Assembly: GCA_001599755.1 (NCBI GenBank)
Contig: BCHX01000001.1
Span: 1,054,001 to 1,118,000, forward strand
Length of the DNA stretch: 64,000 nucleotides
Source: Gliomastix tumulicola
Lineage: Eukaryota > Ascomycota > Sordariomycetes > Hypocreales > Bionectriaceae
Reading direction: 5' to 3'
Shown here: positions 31,201 to 33,203 of the stretch, piece by piece
How the letters are laid out: every line of letters starts with the position of its first letter
How positions within the stretch are numbered: position 1 is the first letter of the stretch
Translations under genes and position numbers: made by a program
Notes under the pieces: generated by a model
What the model was told of the DNA's origin: nothing
Seen by the model: only the letters and a program-made list of their open reading frames with translations
The model's database searches: none

Positions 31201-31419
31201 GTCGGCACTGGAATCATCGACAGCCTCCTCGATGACAGTGACCGACTTGAGGTTGGTCTCTGCAATGAGATCGGCGGTGCTAGTTGGCGCAGCCACCGCG
31301 ATCTCCCCCTTGGCGGCGTTCATCGGAGCCGCATCGTTCCCCAGTTGCTGCATGGTGGCGACGGTGACATCGTCCGCCACAGCGATGTACGTGTCATCGT
31401 GAGCGTTGGTGATCGACAT
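4270..31419 (-). CDS. Seven-module non-ribosomal peptide synthetase with two N-methyltransferase domains (cyclic heptapeptide synthetase)
   Basis: One uninterrupted frame of 9,049 residues. The ATG at 31419 opens MSITNAHDD, followed by a Ser-rich leader to about residue 130. Domain order: C*(135-545)-A1-T1(1158), C2-A2-MT-T2(2682), C3-A3-T3(3778), C4-A4-T4(4851), C5-A5-T5(5933), C6-A6-MT-T6(7463), C7-A7-T7(8543), CT. T positions mark the LGGDS/LGGNS phosphopantetheine site. All seven A domains have the core FTSG(S/T)TGxPKG and the invariant Asp of alpha-amino-acid activation; MT domains follow A2 and A6 (VLEVGTGSGM, VLEIGTGSGM). There is no epimerase, thioesterase or reductase. Fungal NRPSs ending in a CT domain release macrocycles, so a cyclic heptapeptide N-methylated at residues 2 and 6 is inferred. 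The enzyme needs a phosphopantetheinyl transferase encoded elsewhere. It is divergent from an ABCB exporter. The residues activated are not securely known. Confidence 0.96.
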   Translation of the reverse strand: MSITNAHDDTYIAVADDVTVATMQQLGNDAAPMNAAKGEIAVAAPTSTADLIAETNLKSVTVIEEAVDDSSADSVSEGGLSLSLGTSSNTSSSASSSHAQSPALTPLDTKDDSSSDVPLDFLSLDGNREAWLAWLSARNLGPEHVEDVYPCSPMQEALLASQGKGFANANLKWFEFVVKAKGHGTSVDADRLLHAWRAVVREHPLLRAVLADDLPGTDRAMHVILNDPEPRINWLTDEAEETSPAVSVPGSDLEHRLTVTRIDENIKMRIDINSAIIDDASRAILAADLQKAYDGVLLPGEVDFRNLISHISAQRSHQQDFWSSYLSGVDPCQFPGSSDTLSTEYVRVFLPDINTPSIRQICAKMRISAEVLIQAAWALVLGTYSGTKLPCFGTLLHGRDTPIPGVNDTVGAFTTLVPNRVRLSDHQSLAHLLRRVQRDFQDLLSNQHVPPDAVLGHGPQQGLFNSVVAFRQGEDYSVDGESSIMIQLGDHDDGLIDYDLTLEILDNGEKIEGQLAFRQGFISIGEAGRLAESMSQAIAQIVGNPSKRLHDVSLVGDRDLTRLWAANEEVPFPVERRIDDLFHERAVSQPSSPAICAWDGEMTYEQLDSLTTRLAKHLVGEGVKPGQVVPICTEKSVWGIVSMFAVLKAGAIMVLLEPSLPEQRLQAIVSQVSANLILSSEACQELASRLGSNILPVSAATFDASSRTDEHSHRKLPRVSSSATAYIVFTSGTTGVPKGVVISHGSAATGIDHQSEVLGLSSETRALDLASCSFDLSILVIYSTLLNGGCLCIPSEDDRKSNLAGCIETLRVNHVFTTPFFLRLLRPEQVPSLKTLASGGEPLSVEDIAPWWGKVKLINAYGPSECTAASTYSANPETPQDLLSLGAGFGANLWITDPTNPDALVPPGCVGELLIEGPLVGKGYLSDPEKTAASFIHDPKWMIQGAPGGAIPGRNGRLYRTGDLVKYTTKRTSDGSEKLELVFVGRRDTQVKIRGQRVALGEVERHVQDCVADVGQVAAEVFTPQGDGARPMLAAFLTLSGSSSSKSSSSTDIQVHLPSSEEEGQLRGLLPGYMMPSVFFSIPKLPLTVSGKTDRKLLRQLAGSYTTQQLADMLRVDQGPKRQPTSDTGKLIQGIWAQALSLQDPTSVGLDDSFFKLGGDSLAAMNMVAAIRKAGFHITVANVFLRPKLSDAIDIVLGGSSTGKSLSRHHLERIKHEGLVPQSFAQESLFFLDRLHPGLSWYTVRFAVRLRGPLDLVALNLAFSALEARQETLRTILVSAEGENLQLVKPYEGTNLELVKVGDAEGQESMSVALKRHQATLFDLETEPGWSVRVLQAAEDDHVLSIVIHHSISDGWSLDVLRNELAQLYRAAKLGLGLSSALPSLPIHYRDYAVWQRSSEHEALCQQQLEYWVGELSSSRPAEIPTDKTRPATLSGNAGDVPLIIRGQLYERLLAFCEKHGVTMFMVLFAAFRATQYRMTGMEDASIGVPNANRERWELQSLIGLFVNLQCIRTQITDDDSFLNLVNHTREKTATAFANQDVPFERIVGKLQKARDLSRNSLAQMTFALHAQKKLWQLTFDGVETEPVKLPYGTRFDIEFHLFQDDEEDGSGAGRLRGEVVYSTDLYEHKTISNMVSIFFSVLEQGLQSPDQAILSFPLPTEGNQDSLYSLATTQIQTTDYPRDSTVVEVFRQQVAAGPDRIAAKDTFGSQITYGELDRRSDLLARWLSRRSYPAETLIGVYSPRSCETIVAFLGVLKANYAYLPFDDKVPAGRMSQILSASPGDNKLVLVGSSLREMPVLDISNVEFRYVSDALAEEEAEAKDGRIAVSSPTPSSLAYVMYTSGSTGKPKGVMVEHQAVLRLVTNNNILDTLKDRGSGVMAHISSIAFDGATWEIFASILNGGTVICVDRDTMLDHAALSAVFAREKVRTLFITPALLKQYLAQCPQAIGSLDTILVGGERVDPLDIRTSQRLMTHGKVLSVYGPTENTGFSTYSLLLESDDFTDGVPIGESISNSGAFVVDSEMRPVPAGVLGELVVTGDGLARGYLDPSRNTDRFILVEDPSTKDTVRAYRTGDFVRRSPVDDKLRYVGRRDGQIKIRGQRLELGEIEHLLRSHSDVDDAAVVVEQGQLVAFVTAQTAETPLSHASDDKQEPDELGAERVQDWRDMFNTEKYTGIANVRPEEIGRDFIGWTSMMDGTDIDKGEMNEWLDDTLSLILRDGRLGTVLEVGTGSGMIFFNLTEHVDGYIGLDPSGLAVSFVETVGKQLPALSGKPVTFHEATGADVKTLQPTPEADMAIINSVAQYFPSQQYLYTLVEDLLSVASMKKIYFGDMRSYAMYDQFLARKALYNAGSTIPTREAFSKNMSDTRLLELEFLVDPGFFTALPSRLPHLVSHVEIVPKAMEANNELSCFRYTAIVHTKNSTLAAREITEIERDAWHNFRDEALNRDSLVALLEKQASNAAPVAVENITYSYTVVERHILDTLESTADTSDASDWISTCRAEAEQLASLSVLDLQAIAASTGYQVQISWARQFSQAGGFDAIFYKASSEGESPLFRFPTDHEGRPQASLTNNPLGQEPERDVVADLQALTQQQLPSYMVPQRIILLDSMPVNVNGKVNRVELESRARSTAASSASARRGGVRQPTTDEETDMQTVWHEVLGLERDLIGLDDDFFELGGNSILAMKVVSEASKLKLKLTVADVFRYPTLVAIAAQASRFTRDGEASDDFNIAPFSLLGDGVDEKQLIAELTSQYSLSTNAVVDAYTCTPLQEGLFSLTSKHEGQYTLCQVLEISPNVNIDKFKSAWEDVIRRTPILRTRIVEHRTLGLLQAVLEEQLAWTEAEELEVYLEVDKQETMTLGKPLARFALIHAGDGINGSDKPRYLVLTMHHALYDGWSLSLILDAVNRAYQGEEWEEGPPFQALIRHIQQQGISQMGDFWQQSLGDFESAVYPSIPPSISHPVAETVLDYEFATSSSNSSLKITTTTLVRGAWALVAGHMSSSTDVVFGVTVTGRGAPIDGVDKIAGPTIATVPFRVQIDSSQDVPTFLNQIQQQAVDIIPHEQIGLSHIARLGEGPQRASQFQTLLVVQQNDLLESEGPLGRWIENSQQYKMGDLGLVLQIDEKADKLVCSAMFDSRVVEPWLVQKLFERLEFVVRQLEHGFIDGASLATIGMASSQDLQQIWMWNKEVPATVDRCVHSLIAEQAEQTPDAMAVSAWDGEMTYGELMSSANKLAAHLIRHEAFRAGSVVPLCFEKSVWAIVAMIAVHIAGAGVVFVDHTVPEERLSSIVQQVGSDFILSSALNKTLSSRLNRNVVTVSEASLDEMASTYDDDLLLPKTSPDTLAYIAFTSGSTGTPKGGMVSHRSVSSALHHQRSALAVTPESRIFDFSSHSFDAIYLHSFTALTAGACLCIPSDEDRKNDLEGSMIRLRATHGFLTPSVMRVLSPENLPDLQTLWIGGEMVRAEEFELWWNAKRLINIYGPSECTPLSIIHPTPSSLEDFTKLGRGHGMVTWIVDPEDPEVLVAPGAVGELVLEGPLVSSGYLNNPEKTAAASLIDPKWLSDAIPGHKGRRGKLYRTGDLVKYTESGDLEMIGRKDVQVKIRGQRVELEEVEVKILETCAGDYDRVVAEVLTLEGEDGTKGRPTLAAFLHSVSSSDGDAQQSDDTPRVEPVFPEDIEDKLAERLPNYMIPTIYFSLNQVPMTQTGKTNRRLLRELGQSFSIQQLATADRQARGVSKHVLETPTEKQLQKMWASVLSVSDPSDIGRNDSFLKLGGDSIAAMKLVGEAQRAGFHLSVADVFRHPRLHQLASQTVPVDNNSEVHRQISRVPHQGPVEQSYAQERLWFLEKLHPGATWYLVPFTIRLRGSVNIGALSTAFNALLARHESLRTVFATEDGVSVQIVQPHIRKEINVVRSDKTQSEEAVHELIMAERTKPFDLTTESGLRVQLYHVDTDHYILSIVMHHIVSDGWSIDVLKKELGALYAAALRGSDSSVVHESLPIQYRDYSVWQRQLEKTSSFEESLSYWTRTLETSSPAEFLCDKSRPAALSGGAGTRTVRLEGSTFTRLFAMSRDLDVTPFSILLSAFRATHYRLTGALDATMGTVNANRDRWEVKDLIGFFVNLQCIRMALDETMSFETLVQLVQSSLNESFTHQSTPFEQIVSSLKRSRDLSRNPLVQVVMTFNSQKDLDKLDMEGLHTETIEYPVTSRFDIEFLFFQEETALRGEMIYSTDLYTPETIENLLGVFQTILDQVLLEPKSPISTIPLLTGTDAPYLQELSAFPESQTDYPRESSLPDVFRQQALAHPERIAIKDSQSQLTYAELDKQSGLLASWLLQQPSHSPESLVGVLSGRSCQTIVAFLGILKANTAYLPLDVKSPAARLDAILSSIKDELMLVLIDDAQTPPPIEHVRFVTISEVLKEAASQADTTTPANGPGPLSLAYVMFTSGSTGVPKGVKVEHRAIMRLAMEPTLVNAIPDRETGSIFAHLSSLAFDAATWEIYGALLHGHTLVCIDTMDVLNPEEVSRVFIQEGIQATCLTPALMKQYLIHCPSIFSGLDLLLVGGDRMDIQDVTKARSLVTGSIINGYGPTENCVFSALYLLPENMQDYPNGIPIGRGLSNSGAYIMDAQQQLVPLGVIGELVVTGDGLARGYTDQERNEGRFVEVEIDGQIRRAYRTGDHVRTRPGDGLLEFIGRIDFQVKVRGQRVELGEVDTALRSHKSVLDAVCIFVRENEQRDRSIAAYVVASITTDDEDATTRFRSELQETLESRLPPYMIPQALGILSSMPLNTSGKVDRNALAEMPRLPIAGSRIKRQPETDVGLKVQQIWANLLNMSSEAIGLDDSFFRLGGDSLTAMRVVGEAHKAGVQVEVADIFRHPLLDDLIAHVTLAESTPLLIQKHDYHGPVEQSFSQERLWFLEQLYPGQTWYLVPWTLRLRGPLDLKALNSALQALESRHDTLRTTFSTRGGVNLQEVRPFEARSIEVMDLGNNDLMQVLAKDHTTPFNLETEPGWRVSIYRVSESEHVLSIVLHHIVSDGWSLDILRKELIDCYADGLRGQNPMDRPALPIQYRDFSIWQRETQAHEHQSQLDYWAKKLESSRPAQIPTDKTRPATLSGKADVQSFRIEGPVYDLLQTFCNRHGLTPHIVLLTAFRAAHYRLTGEHDATIGSPNANRDRWEIKDMIGFFVNMHCLRTTIEEDDSFLRLAEQVHQVSIESFANQDVPFERLVSLVQKDRDISRHPLVQIVFLYHAQQSLLDVKLEGLETELFATGITSRFDLEFHCFQEEQAIRGHIIYSTELFVPETINSLEQVFLRLLETGLEEPHTEITSLPLMTGEALHLLEDKVVPQDTRHPADPQNSSLVDLWSRQVSNTPDATAVRDASSEYTYSQLDEESNKVASWLRRLSLPKETIIPILANRSCETIVAYLGVLKASMAYLPLDPKAPVGRTETVLGALAGNKIVLVGKDLEAPSVALEDVIYTPISDILATEGEGASFVQAAIDAPSPSSLAYVLFTSGSTGTPKGVMVEHRNIVRLAKQDSVSKLLPANVTTLHMSNLVFDAATWEIYPTLLNGGTLICVDAMTVLDHAAMAKTISENKIQAALISPPLMREYLRHTPDIFNGLELMVVGGDRLDPQDVQSLRQNYRGKLFNAYGPTEITVYCSVYEISQAESFPGGQVPIGQAATNAGVLVMDSNQRVVPLGVVGEIVVTGDGVARGYTDSKRDTGRFVTIIPGDKIKETVRAYRTGDYGRYRPRDGQLEYLGRMDGQVKVRGQRVELGEIEHILLRDATVSETATAIYEDDEGAPQIAAFVTYNGGENVSDTANQDVADDSWTGIHQRLEDSLETQLPSYMVPKVILKLRTLPKNASGKIDRQELALIATTAARTTKQETGRTSHRPPVTPNEQSVQAIWARVLNINPDKIGLDDSFFRLGGDSLAAMRVVGEARKLRLDLTVADIFRSPRLVDVASKMTSTKEHTETSITRLSRMEENGIPQQARQSFAQERLWFLHELHVGLSWYMIPFAAQLRGPLQLQALQNAIWALEKRHETLRTTFSSIQGVGYQHIHDFEPRALNVIRTTTKRDLEEALLVDQTTPFDLKSNSGWRVNLYKVTPDELDGTVEEEHILSVAIHHIIADGWSIDVLRKELATYYSAAVRGENILETVTELPVQYRDFSVWQRQQLEAPTDRSVNAKISPGEEQLNYWVKQLDGSRPAEFPVDKLRPATLSGKASAEPLRIEGKLYQDLQRFCKAREITPYAALLAAFRVAHFRLSGAVDATIGTPNANRDHWELKDMIGFFVNMQCIRIPVDGQDSFEKVVQRVHGLSVDAFANQDVPFERIVAKLQRDRDVSRNPLAQIMFALHSQTKLGHLSFEGLETVPLEGSGVTSRFDMELHFFQEDEALQGQCIYSTDLFEPETIRGMLSVLTCIIEEGLGGSQEPIESLDLLHDASYDVLNNLGVIETVTSDYPRDSSLVDVFQQQVAETPNAVAVKDSKTQLTYSELDRASDAIASWLLATLQSPPAGTLIGVFAERSCETVTALLGILKAGLAYLPFDTRTPATRISTILSSLEGRRTVLVGSGAEFPSLELPGLETFKISDAARHSDSLVPSQLSTATSLAYVMFTSGSTGTPKGVRATHRGIMRLAKNNTELFQHVPPHAVFAHSSNLAFDSSTWEIYAALLNGGTIVCIGFDVLLDSAALHQTFIREQVDVLFITTSLLRQYLAESPHFISSLRLLLTGGEKMETRDAFAAQKQLAPAGGRVLNVYGPTENTTFSTAFWIQGEEHDACANGVPIGRVITNSGAYVMDSKQRLVPAGVIGELVLVGDGLADGYTDKSRNVDRFVTVWVAGEEVKAYRTGDFVRHRPIDGQLEFYGRIDGQVKLRGQRIELGEIEQTICSHDLVDSAVTVLHRSEGEEPFLASFVVVKEITDYVSSSTGTGENKLVQAWEDMFDDDTYTDISSAANTEAVGHDFVGWTSMYDGRNIPVDEMQEWLDDTMKAIRMTGPAPNVLEIGTGSGMIVFNLPLESLQNYIGLEPSERAVSFVSKAARRIPELTNKFTMYKATAADLPNLGTIESPDLAVINSVAQYFPSQHYLFNTVKELLNMGVKKIFLGDMRSYGLYDQFLASRALFMLKDTPRWKIKKQELLRMVDDMKRIEKEFLVDPFFFTNLEARLPELVGHVEILPKRMEATNELSCYRYAAVVHSKAAVDELEEQAAIHEVDDSQWIDFMAAGLDSNKLSHLLSEKSESVVAIANIPFSKTIFERHLVDALASKEPESAQWLSEVQAQADASLCLAPVDIERIAHAAGYQVEMSWNRQHALKGGFDAIFHRLSIQGQDTSERTLFRFPVESEARALHLLSSQPLRHQGLTEVRAQLLEKMQSTLPSYMVPKSITFVDRFPHNDNGKVDRRALEMQATQTTVSTERGPVEQPTTDTELKIQAIWSNILNLKTDQIGVDDSFFQLGGDSLAAMRVVGEARNYGMSLTVADMFRRPKLRDLAADIKEMTGAEIQQQTITPAADRSLVTEQSFAQERLWFVEQLHPGLTWYHMPLALRLRGPLRLYALQTAIRSLEERHESLRTTFFTRDGSNLQQVHLPVTDAELRIIEVEDETAMQEALQTEQTTPFRLESEPGWRVAVIRLSGEDHVLSVVMHHIISDGWSINVIRTELEALYSAALRGQDPLAAVNTLPVQYRDFAVWQRQHSDSEEYERQLAYWAEELESSRPAEFYTDKPRLAALSGDAGVESFTIDGDLYDRLRSYCKTHDTTMFATLLAAFRATHCRLTGANDSVIGTPNANRDRAEVKDIIGFFVNLQCIRLKLDEDTSFDDLVQHVKDTTTASLANQDISFEKIVGKLARGPRDLSRNPLAQLSFAFHANVSLDKFTFDSLSTEPIGTAVTTRFDAEFHVFQDKDSLSGHLIYSSDLFVPESIKQILSTFHTILESGLNAPATPISKLSLMTDKETAVLSQMGLINTLSVPYASDKSLVDLFRQHAASTPDRLAVRELDATNNLTYRQLDEQSDLLARWFAIQDSGFAPETPVGLFADRSSESIVAILGILKAGLCYVPFDLRLPVGRMATIMSSVAVEGQRSLVLVGSGVEPPAIDGVSFVSIGDTLKTALSVNNRITSAQPGPNSLAYILFTSGSTGTPKGVKIEHRSVINVVTASTMTQTMPSPMIVSHLGSLSFDISALEIYTALTHGGTLVCVGADTLMDPQARFDLITETGVNILMLTPALTKQFLLDDATIFSNIECFQTGGDRADAEDLQAVMRQMKGSAVWNVYGPTENTILSTVYQVPKQMDGFVNGIPIGRAFENVRAYVMDREQRLVPLGAVGELVLAGDGLARGYLDPTQDKGRFIHVQIDSEDQRAYRTGDLARYRPSDGQLEFLGRVDNQVKIRGQRLELDEVEHCLSRHALVSQSVTLLSRGEGQEPRLQAFVAVPSWDQADESAALSIRSQVIDITKAQLPTYMVPHSVTVLQEFPFNSSGKIDRKALAGMEKSHVTEERVVRQPNSEQERQMQVIWARVLNIEDQSTIGLDDSFFMLGGNSITAMKLVGEARKAGVTLKVADVFQHDTLEALANEASFVQPIEEVVPDGEMKSVLDTAVKENLLAELDRLELPIKADVVEDVLPTTSAQREYLVDTAAMQNFVNYFFMDLGSAVDLTRLAESCKAATDMFPILRTSFVHLQGQLWQVILRQFDAGLQIHDAKDSLQESFDTICLQDWHNVDVDQPLTGFMLIRHSTEGSRLVIRLSHAQYDGVSVPLMLQALASLYGGNLTPHSGPSFSRFLSHAAAQRERSIAHWRQVLDGSSSSTDIASRLPSLDSSEAPLHSTGAEAEAHLPDLPNKITSATVVSASWAILLSLLTGDTDVVYGNRVAGRNSAIEGVETIAAPLFNVVPARVRLSQSKTPAELFASIQDQYLSMGEADSLGYDDIIEHASDWPSEEQGFGTVIQHQNIDETPELASGKTTTRVGFFENPLFLQRHIVMVSYPQKDRLLLRLGANSHIMSDETAQKLVDTLAEVVDRLTRSPNAPLQTCLENLDLNLDGVSTGL
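4273..5679 (-). other. NRPS terminal condensation (CT) domain, predicted macrocyclisation
   Basis: About 450 residues follow T7 with no A or T domain after them. The active-site segment reads RLSHAQYDGVSVPL (about residue 8750), the SHxxxDxxS form typical of fungal CT domains, with His and Asp present. Fungal CT domains close macrocycles in place of a thioesterase, for example in cyclosporin and beauvericin synthesis. Release by head-to-tail cyclisation is inferred from that precedent. Confidence 0.85.
5680..8899 (-). other. NRPS module 7: C7, A7, T7
   Basis: C7 is intact (HHIISDGWS near residue 7652). A7 has FTSGSTGTPKG (about 8141). Its specificity set reads D-I-L-M-Q-G-V-I-L-K. The DIL start recalls some glycine domains, but the rest does not match, so the substrate is open. 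T7 is FFMLGGNSITAM (about 8543), the last carrier before release. Confidence 0.85.
8900..13499 (-). other. NRPS module 6: C6, A6, N-methyltransferase, T6
   Basis: C6 is intact (HHIIADGWS near residue 6134). A6 has FTSGSTGTPKG (about 6626) and a specificity set read as D-S-W-F-L-G-V-T-F-K, close to A2, so residues 2 and 6 may be alike. The MT domain (about residues 6940-7300, plus-strand 9520-10590) carries VLEIGTGSGM and NSVAQYFPSQ. T6 is FFQLGGDSLAAM. Predicted: incorporates and N-methylates residue 6. Confidence 0.88.
13500..16739 (-). other. NRPS module 5: C5, A5, T5
   Basis: C5 is intact (HHIVSDGWS near residue 5035). A5 has FTSGSTGTPKG (about 5520) and YGPTEIT. Its specificity set reads D-A-W-L-V-G-A-V-Y-K, a hydrophobic-type pocket. 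T5 is FFRLGGDSLAAM (about 5933). There is no methyltransferase. Confidence 0.85.
16740..19959 (-). other. NRPS module 4: C4, A4, T4
   Basis: C4 is intact (HHIVSDGWS near residue 3966). A4 has FTSGSTGVPKG (about 4453). Its specificity set reads D-A-W-C-L-G-G-V-F-K, compatible with an aliphatic or other hydrophobic residue. T4 is FFRLGGDSLTAM (about 4851). There is no methyltransferase. Confidence 0.85.
19960..23239 (-). other. NRPS module 3: C3, A3, T3
   Basis: C3 belongs to a different subtype from C2 and C4-C7: it opens TPLQEGLFSLTSKHEGQY instead of QSFAQERLWFL, and its active site is HHALYDGWS (about residue 2892). A3 resembles A1 (AWDGEMTYGEL, YGPSECT, EDRKNDLEGS). Its specificity set reads D-A-L-F-W-G-I-P-L-K, which I cannot assign to a residue. 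T3 is FLKLGGDSIAAM. There is no methyltransferase. Confidence 0.85.
23240..27799 (-). other. NRPS module 2: C2, A2, N-methyltransferase, T2
   Basis: C2 is intact (HHSISDGWS near residue 1350). A2 has YTSGSTGKPKG (about 1846) and a specificity set read as D-G-W-F-L-G-V-G-F-K, which suggests a bulky hydrophobic residue. The MT domain is inserted before T2 (about residues 2160-2520, plus-strand 23860-24940). It carries the SAM loop VLEVGTGSGM and the NSVAQYFPS segment. T2 is FFELGGNSILAM. Predicted: incorporates and N-methylates residue 2. Confidence 0.88.
27800..31419 (-). other. NRPS module 1: degenerate C, A1, T1
   Basis: The N-terminal C domain starts near SPMQEALLASQ, but its active-site segment reads INSAIIDDAS where the family has HHxxxDG. 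The catalytic His is lost, so it probably does not condense. A1 has YIVFTSGTTGVPKG (about residue 726) and YGPSECT. By alignment to GrsA I read the specificity residues as D-L-L-F-A-G-A-A-A-K. The DLLF start recalls fungal Ala domains such as cyclosporin synthetase module 1, from memory and as a weak hint only. T1 has FFKLGGDSLAAM. Confidence 0.85.
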
Positions 31420-32365
31420 GATTAGTTTCGTTTTGAGATGTATCTCAGGAACGAGGTTGTATTCTGTCTGAGTAACGACTAGGTCACTGCACTGCGTGAT
31501 GGCAAATGCTGCTTCCGAGGATATCTTCTCGATCTGACAAGAGGCTGGGTCTGGCTGGACTAATAGGGCTGCAGCTCACACAGACTCGCTTGCTTGGGAC
31601 CACGACAGATGCACTTCGACCGACACGCGGACCGTGAACCCAGAGAACCTGATAACTCTCCATTACCCCGTTTAGCCTCCCCATCCTCCTCCTCCTCACT
31701 CACCGTTGCTCCGTCGCATCTTGCCCCCTGTCACTGCACACGTTAAGGTTAGCTGCGCGGCTCCTCACGATGCCATGCTACCACGCGAGACTCAACTCCA
31801 TCGGTCAGCACGGTAAGTCATTTCCCCTTTTTAGCATTGCCAGATGTAGGTGATAGGACATGTGGAAGAAGGAGACAACAGGGTCACTTACCCAAAGAGG
31901 ATAAAGAGAAGCGAAGCAGTCCGTGCTGAGCATCGATCGTGCCCTACATATGGTTGCATTCGCTTGCTTCGTGTGCCAGGGTGTAAGGGTTCGGACCAAC
32001 ACGTCCGACCAAGAACCGCCCAAGGGACGGGAGACTAGGCTTTATTCAGCCAAATATGATAAGAGTTCCTGATTCGTCTTGGCCAGGAAAGGACGAGGGA
32101 GGGTCGCCGGGACTGGCGTGATATGGCCTGCGTCGAATCGCGATGGCTGATGCGGGGGGGAAGGGGTTGTTGCATCCTTGATACCTTGATATGTGCCGTT
32201 GCCCTGGTTCAGCGGGCTGAGCTTGCAGGGTCCAGGTACTCAGATACAGCCCAGATCGCGTGGAAGATGGAGTCAGGGGACCATGCGGGGGCCTCATTAA
32301 TACTACCTTACAGCGCAGCTGAGGAGCGATGCCAAAGCAAACCCTTAACCGATCGCGGACCGTGC

Positions 32366-32385
32366 CCTCCTCCTCCTCCTCCTCC
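32366..32385. repeat. CCT trinucleotide microsatellite
   Basis: About six to seven tandem CCT units in the NRPS/exporter intergenic region. Polypyrimidine runs are common in fungal promoters. Confidence 0.7.
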
Positions 32386-32607
32386 ACAACTATCCTGCTC
32401 GCTGCCTTGGCTGACTTAGACTCAAAGAGGCGAGTCGTGTCGCGCATGAGGCTAGAGCCCTTCCTGCCGGTGCGCCACAGTGCACTGAGTCGGCATTAGT
32501 TAAGCCGCGCTCTACCCCGGTCTGACCCCTAGAAGGAGTCGGTGGCTTGGGAGGCTTGCAGCTGGAGGAGTCGAGTGGCGCCGTTTGTGCATTTTATTTG
32601 ACCGAGA

Positions 32608-32615
32608 CTCCGGAG
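32608..32615. promoter_or_regulatory. CTCCGGAG palindrome, possible zinc-cluster regulator site
   Basis: A perfect eight-base palindrome lies about 590 bases upstream of the exporter ATG and 1.19 kb upstream of the NRPS ATG, inside CCGAGA-palindrome-CGG. Binding by a Zn2Cys6 factor is speculative; no such gene is in the window. Confidence 0.2.
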
Positions 32616-33203
32616 CGGTAAATAAACGGGTCCAATTCTTCAAGCCACAATGATTAGGATTCCTTTCACGCGTATTACCAAGCGGGAGATGGGCTTAGGG
32701 GGTGAGCCGACATTGGGGCATCCAGGACGAATGACACTGCTGCACAGCGCTCGCTTTGATAAGCAGACGGCGGCCCTAATGCACGACAGCCTTGGTTTTC
32801 TCTTCTATAACGGGAAGTGCGTGTAAAATGCAGTCTAGAGATGTGATTTCAAACAAGTCGACTTGCATTTCCCCAGCGCAGACGCTAGCTAGCAGCAGCG
32901 TTGCAGTGTCAGTTGGCTCAGCTGCATGTTCTGGTCCACATTCGCTGTAACGAGATGCTTTGGGTAATTTTGCAGCAGCGAGCGGGAGATAGGGCGATAT
33001 TGCGACTTCTGGCCTCCGCTGGCCAAGATCTGAAGCAGAATCATCCACGTGCCAAGGCAGAGGTGTGAACCGACTTGCCTTGTAAACATTGGTCTCTTCA
33101 CGTCTAAGTCCAAGCGGTCTGTCTACCTCTCGTTGGGGGCCATCATTGACAACCGCCTCATTTGAGAGTGCACCTCTTTGCTTCTCACGGCAATCCTTGC
33201 AAG

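Larger units (their letters stand above)
31420..33203. promoter_or_regulatory. Divergent promoter region between NRPS and ABC exporter
   Basis: These 1,784 bases separate the ATGs of two divergently transcribed genes and contain no gene I can support. Visible elements are CT-rich tracts, a CCT trinucleotide run (32366-32385), and an eight-base palindrome CTCCGGAG at 32608-32615 flanked by CCG and CGG triplets. That arrangement is the kind bound by Zn2Cys6 regulators. Shared control of the two genes is inferred from their layout only. Confidence 0.5.

Noticed and set aside
33162..33203. Earlier start of the ABC exporter
   Set aside because: The extra 14 codons begin at TTG; the first ATG of the frame is at 33204.
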